Source: CAYWMY01 sp046352935 (GTDB lineage: Bacteria > Pseudomonadota > Gammaproteobacteria > Steroidobacterales > Steroidobacteraceae). From it: a stretch of DNA of 64,000 bases. The notes under the pieces are model-generated. The model was not told where the DNA came from, did no database searches, and saw nothing but the letters and a program-made list of their open reading frames with translations. The position numbers were made by a program, and so were the translations under genes. Positions 52,617 to 61,567 of the stretch are shown piece after piece; the stretch's first letter is position 1, and each line of letters opens with the position of its first letter. The stretch spans positions 60,796 through 124,795 of the forward strand of contig JAXMGR010000013.1 of the NCBI GenBank assembly GCA_046352935.1, read 5' to 3'.

Positions 52617-53705
52617 TCAGATGAGCTTCCCGGCCATGGCCCAGTAGGACCGGGCCACCCCGTCGAGGAACCCGCGCGCGAAGCGCTCGGTCCGGCTCGC
52701 GGTCAGTTCCTGGCGAAACGGCAAACGCCCGCCCACGAGGATGTCCCGGTCCGCAACGACCCGGCGACTCTGGATGCGCCGGCGCTCGTGTCGAATCGAC
52801 GAGCGGTTCTCCACGATCCAGACCACTGACCGCCACCACTCACGGAGCCATCCCTTCTTCGCAGCGACCAGGAGCTGCGCAGTCTCGTAGAACAGGAAGA
52901 GCGGCGCGAGCACCAGAAGGGTGCGACCCGAGAAGTTCTTGAGCACGAACAGCCAGCGATTGCGGATCAGGTAATACACACGACGACTCGAATATTCGCC
53001 CAGCTGCCGGATCGACAACCCTTCCGTTCCCTTGCCGTGGTAGCACCAGGCCTCCGGCACCGATAGCACCTCGACGCCGAGCGCCCGCAGGCGGGTTCCG
53101 AAATCGTGATCCTCGAACATGTAGAAGAAGGACTCGTCGAAGGTCTCGTCAGGAGGGAGACGGCTGCGATCGGCGAGGAAACAACAGGTCACGATGGAGC
53201 CGACCTTGCGGATCCGCGTATCGACGGCAGTGACCGGGACATCCTCGTCGAGCAGGGTCTGGGCGCCGAGGAAATGGCACTCGGCCCCGTCGTACTGCAT
53301 GGTGTCGCGCTGATGTGCATAGATGACTGCGGCTGCCGCAAGCCCCGCCCGGGGGTTGCCGTCCATGGCTTCCCGCAATTTATCGATGCATCGGGCCGTC
53401 AGCGAAACATCGTTGTCGATGAACAGGATACGGTCGGTCCTGGCCTCGCGGAGCCCCGCGTTCCGTGCCCCGCCGGCACCGAGGTTCACCGGCAGCCGGT
53501 GAACGCGGACACCCGGGAAATCACGCTCGGCGTCCTCCGGACTACCATCGCTGGAGCCGTTGTCGACGACCAGGATCTCGGCGAACCGGTCGCGCAGCGG
53601 ATATGCGGCGGCGAGCGCCATCGGCAACACATTCTTGCCGTTGAAATTGATGATGCACAGTGTCTGTCCCGGCGACACATCGGCCGCCGGCGATGAATTC
53701 GACAT
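52617..53705 (-). CDS. GT2-type glycosyltransferase
   Basis: A 362-residue GT-A enzyme: LCIINFNGKNVLPMAL, the nucleotide-binding VVDNGSSDGSPEDAE, the DXD-like FIDNDVSLTARCID and an ExD-like MFEDHDFGTRLR. A C-terminal hydrophobic segment (TLLVLAPLFLFYETAQLLVA) suggests membrane association. The ATG at 53705 is used. It is first in the 14-gene minus-strand operon and may be the early rhamnosyl- or related transferase. Confidence 0.92.
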   Translation of the reverse strand: MSNSSPAADVSPGQTLCIINFNGKNVLPMALAAAYPLRDRFAEILVVDNGSSDGSPEDAERDFPGVRVHRLPVNLGAGGARNAGLREARTDRILFIDNDVSLTARCIDKLREAMDGNPRAGLAAAAVIYAHQRDTMQYDGAECHFLGAQTLLDEDVPVTAVDTRIRKVGSIVTCCFLADRSRLPPDETFDESFFYMFEDHDFGTRLRALGVEVLSVPEAWCYHGKGTEGLSIRQLGEYSSRRVYYLIRNRWLFVLKNFSGRTLLVLAPLFLFYETAQLLVAAKKGWLREWWRSVVWIVENRSSIRHERRRIQSRRVVADRDILVGGRLPFRQELTASRTERFARGFLDGVARSYWAMAGKLI

Positions 53706-53711
53706 GGGATC

Positions 53712-53746
53712 GTGTCTATCCAACCTGCTCAGCGGGTAGGATACAC
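53712..53746. promoter_or_regulatory. imperfect inverted repeat in the divergent control region
   Basis: GTGTCTATCCAACC and GGGTAGGATACAC form a near-perfect dyad with one inserted base, 7 bp upstream of the GT2 start and about 250 bp from the divergent SxtJ-like gene. It may be an operator controlling one or both glycan operons. The remaining intergenic DNA to 53994 shows no other clear element. Confidence 0.4.
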
Positions 53747-53994
53747 GGTGGCAATATGTGAAGACGCGCACCTGTTCGCATCTCTGGTGCGTGTTAAGGT
53801 CATTTCAAGCTTGGAGGGCCGGTCTGCAGATGCTGGTTGCCGGCCTCGGGACAGCCTCCGGCACCCGGCGGGCAGCCCATCCAGCGCAGAACGGTGCTGC
53901 GACGGCTCAACTCGAGCGATCGCACCAAGGGCGGAAGCAGTGAAGGCCCCGTATGCGGGTCGGTTTACAGGGTCTATTTCCGATTGGACGAATA

Positions 53995-54402
53995 ATGGCA
54001 AAGCCGAATCACGAAATCGTACTTCCCAGCGACCGGTCCTTCGGGCTGACGTTCGCCGCGGTCTTCGCCCTGATCGGAATCTGGACGTGGTGGCGCGGCA
54101 CCGGTTGGTGGTACTGGCCGCTGGCCGGGGGAGCCGGATTTGCCGCACTGGCATTCGTCGCCCCCGCGCTGCTGCATCCGCTGAACGTGGTGTGGATGCG
54201 CCTCGGCGCCCTGCTGAACCGCATCGTCAGCCCCGTCGTACTGGGCGTGATCTACTTCCTGCTGCTGACCCCGATTGCCGCCTTCATGCGCGCGCGAGGT
54301 CGCGACGTGCTGCAGCGTCGCTTCGACCGCAGTCTGCCGACCTACTGGACAAGGCGCGATCCGCCCGGCCCGAAGGTCGAAAATTTCCCGCGCCAGTTCT
54401 GA
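53995..54402 (+). CDS. SxtJ-like membrane protein
   Basis: The 135 residues have three or four hydrophobic helices (FGLTFAAVFALIGIWTWW, WYWPLAGGAGFAALAFV, VVLGVIYFLLLTPIAAFM) and end in a basic, Pro-rich tail. It matches the SxtJ-type family found next to carbamoyltransferases, including in saxitoxin clusters. Its function is not known. It starts a tight four-gene cassette. Confidence 0.8.
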   Translation: MAKPNHEIVLPSDRSFGLTFAAVFALIGIWTWWRGTGWWYWPLAGGAGFAALAFVAPALLHPLNVVWMRLGALLNRIVSPVVLGVIYFLLLTPIAAFMRARGRDVLQRRFDRSLPTYWTRRDPPGPKVENFPRQF

Positions 54403-54415
54403 CGAGGACATCACC

Positions 54416-54565
54416 ATGGGATTCATCTCCGAACTCTGGGCCTTCCTGCGTGAACGCAAGAAGTTCTGGCTCCTGCCCATCATCGTCGTGATGCTGCTGC
54501 TGGGCGGCCTCCTGATCCTCGCCCACGGCTCGGCGCTGGCGCCGTTCATCTACACCCTGTTCTGA
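54416..54565 (+). CDS. DUF5989 (SxtK-like) membrane microprotein
   Basis: A 49-residue protein with one membrane helix. FISELWAFLRERKKFWLLP is the charged amphipathic opening typical of DUF5989, followed by IIVVMLLLGGLLILAHGSA. It lies 13 bp after the SxtJ-like gene and 15 bp before the carbamoyltransferase. It is probably a membrane anchor or subunit for the carbamoyltransferase. Confidence 0.85.
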   Translation: MGFISELWAFLRERKKFWLLPIIVVMLLLGGLLILAHGSALAPFIYTLF

Positions 54566-54580
54566 AGGCGCGACGCGCAG

Positions 54581-56419
54581 ATGAAGATTCTCGGCATTTC
54601 AGCCTACTACCACGATTCCGCCGCAGCCCTCGTCGTCGACGGCGAGATCATTGCGGCGGCACAGGAAGAGCGCTTCACTCGCGTGAAGCATGACTCCAGC
54701 TTTCCCGCCCACGCAGCACGCTTCTGCCTCGATCAGGCGAAGCTGAGGCCCGCGGACCTGGACTACGTGGCCTTCTACGACAAGCCCTTCGTGAAGTTCG
54801 AGCGGCTGCTCGAAACCTACCTGGCGTTCGCCCCGAAGGGCTTCGAGTCCTTCCGGCAGGCGCTGCCGCTGTGGATCAAGGAGAAGCTGTTCCAGAAGGA
54901 CATGCTCATCCGCACTCTCGGCGATTGCCTCGGCAAGGACGTCGCCTGGCCGGACAAGCTGCTGTTCTCCGAGCATCACCTGAGCCATGCGGCCAGCGCC
55001 TTCTTCCCCTCGCCCTTCGAGAGCGCCGCGATCCTGACGATGGACGGGGTGGGCGAATGGGCCACGACTTCGCTGGCGGTCGGCCGCGGCAACGACATCT
55101 CCGTACTCAGGGAGATCCACTTCCCGCATTCCCTCGGCCTGCTCTACTCGGCATTCACTTACTACACGGGGTTCAAGGTCAATTCCGGCGAGTACAAGGT
55201 CATGGGACTCGCCCCCTATGGTGAACCGAAATACGCGGCCGCCATCCGCGAGAATCTCATCGACATCAAGGAAGACGGCAGCTTCCGGCTCAATCTCGAC
55301 TACTTCGACTACTGCACCGGCCTCCGGATGACGAACAGCCGCTTCGACGCCCTTTTCGGCGGTCCACCGCGGACGAGCGAGGCCCGCCTCGGCCAGCGCG
55401 AGATGGACCTCGCGGCCAGCATCCAGGTCATCACCGAGGAGGTGGTCCTGAAGCTGGCGCGCAGCATCCGGAAAGAGACCGGCGAGCGCAATCTCTGTCT
55501 CGCGGGCGGTGTCGCGCTCAACTGCGTCGCAAACGGCAAGCTGCTGCGCGCCGGCGTCTACGATGGCCTCTGGATCCAGCCCGCCGCGGGTGATGCAGGC
55601 GGCGCGCTGGGCGCCGCGCTGGCCAGCCACCACATCTTCCAGAAGCAGCCGCGTCCGCCCACGACGGCGCGCGACCGCATGAAGGGCAGCTATCTCGGCC
55701 CCGTCGACGACATCGAGACGATCAAGGCGCAGCTCACTGCTGCCGGCGCGAAGTTCGAGGTCCTCAGTGACCAGGAACTGATCTCCCGGACCGCACAGGC
55801 CCTTGCCTCGGGCCAGGCGGTCGGCTGGCATCAGGGCCGCATGGAATTCGGGCCGCGCGCGCTCGGCGGGCGATCCATCCTCGGCGATGCACGCTCACCC
55901 ACGATGCAGAAGCTGCTGAACCTCAAGGTCAAGTTCCGCGAGTCGTTCCGGCCTTTTGCACCTTCGGTCTTGCGGGAGCACGTCGCCGACTGGTTCGAAC
56001 TCGACGGGGACAGCCCGTACATGCTGCTGGTCGCCGACGTGAAGCCGGAGCACCGGATCGCGATGACCCCGGAGCAGCAGGCACTGTTCGGCATCGACAA
56101 GCTGAACGTCGCGCGATCGACGATTCCCGCGGTCACGCACGTCGATCACTCCGCGCGCATCCAGACGGTCCATGAGGACACGAACCCGCGCTACCACGCG
56201 CTGATCAAGGCCTTCCGGGACCTGACCGGCTGTCCCGTCGTCGTCAACACCAGCTTCAACGTACGCGGCGAGCCGATCGTGTGCACGCCCGACGACAGCT
56301 TCCGGTGCTTCATGGGCACCGACATCGAGATCCTCGCCGTCGGCAATGCGTTCCTGGAAAAGAAGTACCAGCCGGAGAACCTCAAGCAGCGCTACGAGCT
56401 GAAGTTCGAGCTGGACTGA
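54581..56419 (+). CDS. carbamoyltransferase, NodU/CmcH family
   Basis: Transfers a carbamoyl group from carbamoyl phosphate (via carbamoyl-AMP) to a hydroxyl. The 612 residues have an N-terminal Kae1/YrdC-like half with HHLSHAASAFFPSPF (132-146) and VNSGEYKVMGLAPYG, and a C-terminal half with LAGGVALNCVANGKL, EFGPRALGGRSILGDAR and NTSFNVRGEPIV. These hold the iron- and ATP-binding His and Asp residues of the family. The acceptor is probably a sugar of the glycan made by the surrounding genes. Confidence 0.95.
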   Translation: MKILGISAYYHDSAAALVVDGEIIAAAQEERFTRVKHDSSFPAHAARFCLDQAKLRPADLDYVAFYDKPFVKFERLLETYLAFAPKGFESFRQALPLWIKEKLFQKDMLIRTLGDCLGKDVAWPDKLLFSEHHLSHAASAFFPSPFESAAILTMDGVGEWATTSLAVGRGNDISVLREIHFPHSLGLLYSAFTYYTGFKVNSGEYKVMGLAPYGEPKYAAAIRENLIDIKEDGSFRLNLDYFDYCTGLRMTNSRFDALFGGPPRTSEARLGQREMDLAASIQVITEEVVLKLARSIRKETGERNLCLAGGVALNCVANGKLLRAGVYDGLWIQPAAGDAGGALGAALASHHIFQKQPRPPTTARDRMKGSYLGPVDDIETIKAQLTAAGAKFEVLSDQELISRTAQALASGQAVGWHQGRMEFGPRALGGRSILGDARSPTMQKLLNLKVKFRESFRPFAPSVLREHVADWFELDGDSPYMLLVADVKPEHRIAMTPEQQALFGIDKLNVARSTIPAVTHVDHSARIQTVHEDTNPRYHALIKAFRDLTGCPVVVNTSFNVRGEPIVCTPDDSFRCFMGTDIEILAVGNAFLEKKYQPENLKQRYELKFELD

Positions 56420-56474
56420 CCGTCGCGCACCGGCTTGAGAGCGGTCAACTGATGCTGACGGACCGGAGCTGAGG

Positions 56475-57608
56475 GTGAATTCGAGTCGACGATCCATCTG
56501 GGTCCGCCTGGCGCCAGTCTGGCTCCTGGCCCTGAGCATGCTGTTCGCCGCCGGTGTCGCGGAGGTCGCGCTGCGGCTGTTTCCGGGCTTGCTCCCCGAG
56601 GAAGCACAACTGCGCCTGCTCTGGAGCGGAGAGCGGGACGACATGCTGACCGTGGGTCACCCACAGGTCGGCGTGCTGTACAAGCCACTGCAGCACAAGC
56701 GCATGCAGAACCGGGACTTCGACATCGAGGTCTCCACGGACGAGTACGGGTTCCGCAACAAGAGCCCGTGGCCTGCCCGGGCGGAGATCGTGGCCGTCGG
56801 CGACTCTCTGGTATTCGGGTACGGGGTCGACCATGCAGTCACCTGGACCAGCCTGCTGGAAGCGAGGGTCGGGAAGCGCGTGATCAACCTCGGCATGGCA
56901 GGATCGGGCCCCGGCCAGTACACGCGCTATTTCGAGCACTTCGGGATGAGAGTACGGCCGCGTGTGCTGCTGTACGGCCTCTATCCCAACAACGACATCC
57001 AGGACGTCGAGGACTTCGATCGCTGGATCGAGGCTGGATCACCCGGAAACTACGATGAGTTCCGGCTGTTCTCCGGTGACATTCCCTCGACGATGAAGAC
57101 TTTCATGGACGAGAGCTACCTCGCAGTCGCGCTGCGGATTGCGCTCAAGAACCTGCGCGACAATTCTCGCTTCAAGGCACAGACGATCGAACTCCGGGAC
57201 GGAAAACGCGTCCGGCTCGTCCCTCGCCTCGACGACATCAACACACCGAGGATGACGGAGTCCAACCCGGCGTTCACGAGCATGCTCCGCTCGATCGATC
57301 GCGCACGCGAGCTCGCGCGCGGTATCGACGCCCGCATGATCTGCGTCATCTTCCCGAGTAAGTCGCGCGTGTATCTCTCGACGAATGGCGAAGATTTCCG
57401 GGGCCCTGCTGACCCGCTGATCACCAGCCTCCGGGCGAGGGGCTACGAGGTCCTCGACCTGACCGACGTGCTCCGTGAGCACGCCGCGCGCGGTGAACAG
57501 GTCTACTTCGAGACCGACGGCCATCCGAACGAACTCGGCAACCGGATCATCGCCGACCGCGTCTACGAGTACCTGCAGGCGTCTCCGCCCGTCCCCGCAG
57601 GCCTCTGA
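56475..57608 (+). CDS. membrane-anchored SGNH/GDSL hydrolase
   Basis: The 377 residues start with a membrane or signal anchor (APVWLLALSMLFAAGVAEVA) and have the SGNH blocks: GDSLVFGYG (109-117), the Gly in LGMAGSGPGQY, Asn in YPNNDIQD and the Asp-x-x-His in DGHPNELGN. GTG start with GGAG about 9 nt upstream. It is the usual fourth member of SxtJ/DUF5989/carbamoyltransferase cassettes. Likely acts in the periplasm as an O-acyl esterase or transferase on the glycan. Confidence 0.88.
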   Translation: MNSSRRSIWVRLAPVWLLALSMLFAAGVAEVALRLFPGLLPEEAQLRLLWSGERDDMLTVGHPQVGVLYKPLQHKRMQNRDFDIEVSTDEYGFRNKSPWPARAEIVAVGDSLVFGYGVDHAVTWTSLLEARVGKRVINLGMAGSGPGQYTRYFEHFGMRVRPRVLLYGLYPNNDIQDVEDFDRWIEAGSPGNYDEFRLFSGDIPSTMKTFMDESYLAVALRIALKNLRDNSRFKAQTIELRDGKRVRLVPRLDDINTPRMTESNPAFTSMLRSIDRARELARGIDARMICVIFPSKSRVYLSTNGEDFRGPADPLITSLRARGYEVLDLTDVLREHAARGEQVYFETDGHPNELGNRIIADRVYEYLQASPPVPAGL

Positions 57609-57629
57609 CCTGCCATCCAGCGACTCCGC

Positions 57630-59240
57630 TCAGCGCGGCGCCGCCTTGAGGTGTTCAGCAAGTCGCAGCGCCAGGGCCACGATGGTCCAGGTGGGATTGG
57701 CGTGCCCGGCGCTCGGGAACACGGCGCTGCTCGCCACGTACAGATTCGACATGCCGTGCACTCGACAATGGGGATCGACCACGCCATCGCGGGCGTCGCG
57801 GCCCATGCGGGTCGTGCCCATGTGGTGTGACGCATCCGTGAACGACGGCCGGCCGCTGCCGGGCTCGAGACGTCCCAGGCCAGCCTCCTCGAGCCGCCGC
57901 GCAAGCAGGCCCTGGAGCCGATCGATGCTCCGATACACGGCCTCGTCGATCTGCCAGTCCAGCACGAGCCTTGGCGTACCGAGAGCATCCCGTTCCGCCC
58001 CAAGAGTCACGCGACTGGCAGCCATCGGCGGCTGCTCGCAGAAGTACACGGCCACGAAGGTCTGCGGCGCGGGACGTCGCGGCACGGCATCACGCAGGGC
58101 GACGTACAGCCTGTAGAGCGGGTGCGGCATCAGCTCCTTCGGGCTCAGCAGATAGATCATTTCCGGCAGCTGTCCGAGATGCCGCTTGGCGAAGTCGAAA
58201 CGACTCCCGGAGTGTCCCCGGCGCAGCAGGACCTTCATGGTCTGCACGAAGGACTGATAGCGGGCCTCGGTGTACCCGGACGTCTGCATCTCGAGGGTCA
58301 CATAGTGATTGAGGAGGCCCTCGCGCCGCTGCAGGTCCGGCGAGAAGCCGAGCCCGACCTGCAGCTTGCCATCCGGCGTCGGCCTGCCTCTCAGGCCGCG
58401 AAGGCGAGATCGCGGCTGCAGATGCACCTTGCCATGAACGGCGCGCGGATGGTCCATGAAGAACCGTCCCACGAGGTCGTGACCATTGCCGATGCCGTCA
58501 GGGTGACGATCGCGGGACGCGAGCAGCAGGCGGGCCGTCTCGAGCCCCCCGCAGGCCACCACGAATCGGCCGGCACGGATAAATCCATCGTTCCCGCCCA
58601 GGGTTCGGATGCGCGCCGCGGCAACTCGATCCCCAGCCTCAGAGGTCATGAGTTCGGTCACGGAGGCCGAGATCACAACCGTGGCGCCGGGTCCTGCACC
58701 GAGTTTTCGACCCTCGACGGGCCCGAAGCGACGTGCACGCCGCGCCCAGAGCGACACCGTGGGCAGAATGTCCGGCGAATCGAGCAGCCGCCGTTCGTCG
58801 TCCGACAGGTAGGACCCGAGTTCCGCCTCCGAAAGTCCGGTCCGTGCCGGCAGACCCAGCACAGTGGCGGCACGCGGATAGAACTGCTCGATCTCCTCGA
58901 ATGGGATCGGCCACGCGCCCCCCGGGACCCAGGGCCGATCGGCCACGTCGAGCGGCGCAAGTGCCATGCTGCGACCCGCCCACAGGTTGCAGCTTCCTCC
59001 GAAGTATCGCGCCCGGGACATGAAGTTCGGACGCTGGGGGTAGCCCACGGAATCGAGGTCGTAGAGCGACTGGGTCTCCGGGTCCGGCTCGAAACCGCCG
59101 CTTTCGACGAGACAGACGCGGCGCCCGGCCGCAGCGAGTTCCTGCGCCACGGTGACGCCTGCCGCGCCCGCTCCGATCACGCAGATGTCAGTCTCGAGCT
59201 CCGTACCAGACGCCAGCGTTCGCGCATCGATGATCGACAC
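57630..59240 (-). CDS. GMC-family FAD oxidoreductase
   Basis: The 536 residues begin with the FAD motif CVIGAGAAGVTVAQELAAAG and LVESGG, carry YFGGSCNLWAGR, and end with the GMC C-terminal signature ASHHMGTTRMG and VASSAVFPSAGHANPTWT, where the His and Asn act as catalytic residues. No signal peptide. It probably oxidises a sugar or alcohol hydroxyl. Single gene facing the carbamoyltransferase cassette. Confidence 0.92.
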   Translation of the reverse strand: MSIIDARTLASGTELETDICVIGAGAAGVTVAQELAAAGRRVCLVESGGFEPDPETQSLYDLDSVGYPQRPNFMSRARYFGGSCNLWAGRSMALAPLDVADRPWVPGGAWPIPFEEIEQFYPRAATVLGLPARTGLSEAELGSYLSDDERRLLDSPDILPTVSLWARRARRFGPVEGRKLGAGPGATVVISASVTELMTSEAGDRVAAARIRTLGGNDGFIRAGRFVVACGGLETARLLLASRDRHPDGIGNGHDLVGRFFMDHPRAVHGKVHLQPRSRLRGLRGRPTPDGKLQVGLGFSPDLQRREGLLNHYVTLEMQTSGYTEARYQSFVQTMKVLLRRGHSGSRFDFAKRHLGQLPEMIYLLSPKELMPHPLYRLYVALRDAVPRRPAPQTFVAVYFCEQPPMAASRVTLGAERDALGTPRLVLDWQIDEAVYRSIDRLQGLLARRLEEAGLGRLEPGSGRPSFTDASHHMGTTRMGRDARDGVVDPHCRVHGMSNLYVASSAVFPSAGHANPTWTIVALALRLAEHLKAAPR

Positions 59241-59571
59241 TTCAGTGCACCGCCCTGTCCTGCGCCCGATCGGCCTCGATTGCGGCAGCGCATCTTACAT
59301 GGGCTTCCCTTTTCGAGCGTGACGGCCATCGCCGGCTCTGCCACCCGCAGGGAACATCCAGCCTCGCCGTCAGCCGGACCGCGGGCTGCCTCCCGACCGA
59401 CGGATGGACGGACGATCCGCGGCCCGAGAGCAAGCACCCGCGATCCGCGACCTGTGTCGCGACTTACCAGATTCTGGCTGGGTATCATGTCGCGCGACTG
59501 GCCGATCGTTTATTGTTAAGCGCGTGGACTGCGGTCGACCCGACCGCGGCAGCTGCGCCTCCTCCAGGGAC
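59241..59571. other. intergenic region between divergent GMC and GT2 genes
   Basis: 331 bp without a convincing protein frame. TATTGT at 59511-59516 in an AT-richer patch could serve as a -10 for the rightward operon, but no matching -35 is visible. No strong dyad was found. Confidence 0.5.
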
Positions 59572-60531
59572 ATGCAACCGAAACTCTCCATCATCGTGCC
59601 CTTCTACAACGAGCAGGAGAGCATCCGGCCCCTGCACGCAGCAATCGTCTCGGCGGTCGAACCCATCGGCGTGCCCTTCGAGATGGTGTTCGTCAACGAC
59701 GGGAGCAAGGACCGGACTTTCGAGATCGCTGACGAGATCGCCCGGTCGGATCCGCGGGTGCGCGTGGTTCAGTTCCGGCGCAACTACGGCCAGACGCCAG
59801 CCATGGCCGCAGGTATCGAACATGCGCGTGGCGAGATCCTGATCACCATGGATGGCGACCTGCAGAACGACCCCGGCGACATCCGTCACTTCCTCGACAA
59901 GATCGACGAAGGCAACGATATCGTCGTCGGCTGGCGGCACAACCGCCAGGACAAGCTGGTATCCCGCAAGATCCCCTCGAAGATCGCCAACTGGCTGATC
60001 GGCAAGGTGACCGGGGTTCCGATCAAGGACAACGGCTGCTCGCTGAAGGCGTTCCGCGCGTCACTCATCAAGGAAGTGCCGCTGTACTCGGAAATGCACC
60101 GGTTCATCCCGGCCATGGCCTCGATCGCAGGGCCGCGCATCGCCGAGATCAAGGTCCGGCATCACGCCCGTCAGTTCGGCACCTCGAAGTACGGCCTCTC
60201 GCGCGTCTACAAGGTCCTGCTCGACCTGATGGTCATCAAGACCATCGCCTCGTTCACGTCGCGACCACTGCTGTGGTTCTGCCTGCTCGCCCTGCTGCCG
60301 GGAATGATTGGCACGGCAGCTCTCGTCGCCGGCGTATGGCCATTGATGACCCGTGGTGCCGGTGTCTCGCTGCCGATCGCGGGCTCCGGCGTGATCTTCC
60401 TCATGTGCACCGGAATACTCGTGCTCTCGGGCGCACTGGGTGAGATGGTGTATCGACTCGGCGACGTGCGCGAGCAGCATTTCTCGCGCCTGACCCAGCG
60501 CGTCTGGGGCCAATCATGCAAAGACTCCTGA
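59572..60531 (+). CDS. GT2 glycosyltransferase of the polyprenyl-phosphate type (ArnC/DPM1-like)
   Basis: The 319 residues have LSIIVPFYNEQESIRPL, VFVNDGSKDRT, the DXD motif ITMDGDLQNDP (Asp94, Asp96) and two C-terminal membrane helices (LLWFCLLALLPGMIGTA and VIFLMCTGILVLSGALG). This is the form of enzymes that move a sugar from a nucleotide to undecaprenyl phosphate, producing the donor for a GT-C transferase such as that encoded two genes downstream. Confidence 0.93.
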   Translation: MQPKLSIIVPFYNEQESIRPLHAAIVSAVEPIGVPFEMVFVNDGSKDRTFEIADEIARSDPRVRVVQFRRNYGQTPAMAAGIEHARGEILITMDGDLQNDPGDIRHFLDKIDEGNDIVVGWRHNRQDKLVSRKIPSKIANWLIGKVTGVPIKDNGCSLKAFRASLIKEVPLYSEMHRFIPAMASIAGPRIAEIKVRHHARQFGTSKYGLSRVYKVLLDLMVIKTIASFTSRPLLWFCLLALLPGMIGTAALVAGVWPLMTRGAGVSLPIAGSGVIFLMCTGILVLSGALGEMVYRLGDVREQHFSRLTQRVWGQSCKDS

Positions 60532-60542
60532 AGGATCCGAAG

Positions 60543-61550
60543 ATGGCGCAGCCTTCTGCGATTGCGAAAGTGTCGATCATCGTGCCCGTGGGGGGCCGCC
60601 AGGACGACCTCGATGCGCTCTACGCGGACTACAGGGCCGGAGCGAACCTGCTCGGCGTGCCCTGTGAGTTCATCTTCGTGCTGGACGGTCCGCGACCGGC
60701 AGCCGCCCGGGCCCTGCACGGAATGCTGGACCGCGGCGAGGCCATCACGGTCGTCAACCTGACACGCCCGTTCGGCGAAGCGACGGCACTGCAGGCCGGA
60801 TTCGAGCAGTCGTCGGGCGACGTCATCGTCACGCTGCCTGCCTACTTCCAGATCCAGGGCCGGGAACTCCCGAAACTCGTCGATGCGCTGCAGTCCTGTG
60901 ATCTGGCGATCGGGCGCCGATGGCCACGTGCCGGCGGCTGGTTCGAGCGCGTACGGCGCAGTGCCTTCCACAGCCTGCTGGCCACCGTCACGAAGGTCCA
61001 GTTCCGCGACCTCGGGTGCGGCGCTCGCGCCATGCGTCGCATCGTGCTCGACGAGGTGACTCTGTACGGCGACCAGCACCGCTTCCTCGGCGTCCTTGCA
61101 GACCGCCAGGGCTTCCGGGTTCTCGAGGTCGACGTGCTGCAGGCACAGCAGGACCGCTTCACCGGCTTCTACGGGCCGCGCGAGTATGCGCGCAGCTTCC
61201 TGGACATCTTCTCGATCTTCTTCCTCGCGCGGTTCACGAAGAGGCCGCTGCGTTTCTTCGGCATGATCGGCGTGGGGATGTTCGGCACCGGATCGCTGCT
61301 GGTACTGACTCTGGTCGTGCAGAAGCTCGCGTTCGGCCAGGGACTCGCTGACCGGCCTGCGTTGCTGTTGTCGTCGCTGCTCGTCGTACTGGGCATGCAG
61401 ATCTTCGCCCTGGGTCTCCTCGGAGAATTGATCATCTTCACGCACGCACGGGAGATGAAGGACTACCAGGTCGACCGCATCGTGCAATATCCGGGCGCGG
61501 AAGGCTCTGGCGCCGGGGACGCGACGACTCCGGCAGCGCGCTCGGCCTGA
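60543..61550 (+). CDS. GT2-like protein lacking the DXD motif
   Basis: The 335 residues are a paralogue of the preceding gene product, with the same fold and two C-terminal helices (FFGMIGVGMFGTGSLLVLTL and LLLSSLLVVLGMQIFALG). The nucleotide-binding part (FIFVLDGPRP) remains, but the segment that should hold DXD reads VTLPAYFQIQ. It may be a non-catalytic partner of the first enzyme. ATG 60543 is preferred over ATG 60516, which overlaps the preceding stop. Confidence 0.85.
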   Translation: MAQPSAIAKVSIIVPVGGRQDDLDALYADYRAGANLLGVPCEFIFVLDGPRPAAARALHGMLDRGEAITVVNLTRPFGEATALQAGFEQSSGDVIVTLPAYFQIQGRELPKLVDALQSCDLAIGRRWPRAGGWFERVRRSAFHSLLATVTKVQFRDLGCGARAMRRIVLDEVTLYGDQHRFLGVLADRQGFRVLEVDVLQAQQDRFTGFYGPREYARSFLDIFSIFFLARFTKRPLRFFGMIGVGMFGTGSLLVLTLVVQKLAFGQGLADRPALLLSSLLVVLGMQIFALGLLGELIIFTHAREMKDYQVDRIVQYPGAEGSGAGDATTPAARSA

Positions 61551-61567
61551 CGGACGGGGCGACGACC

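Noticed and set aside
53995..57608. Saxitoxin biosynthesis cluster
   Set aside because: Only the SxtJ/SxtK/carbamoyltransferase-type genes are present; the core synthase, amidinotransferase and Rieske genes are absent from the window.
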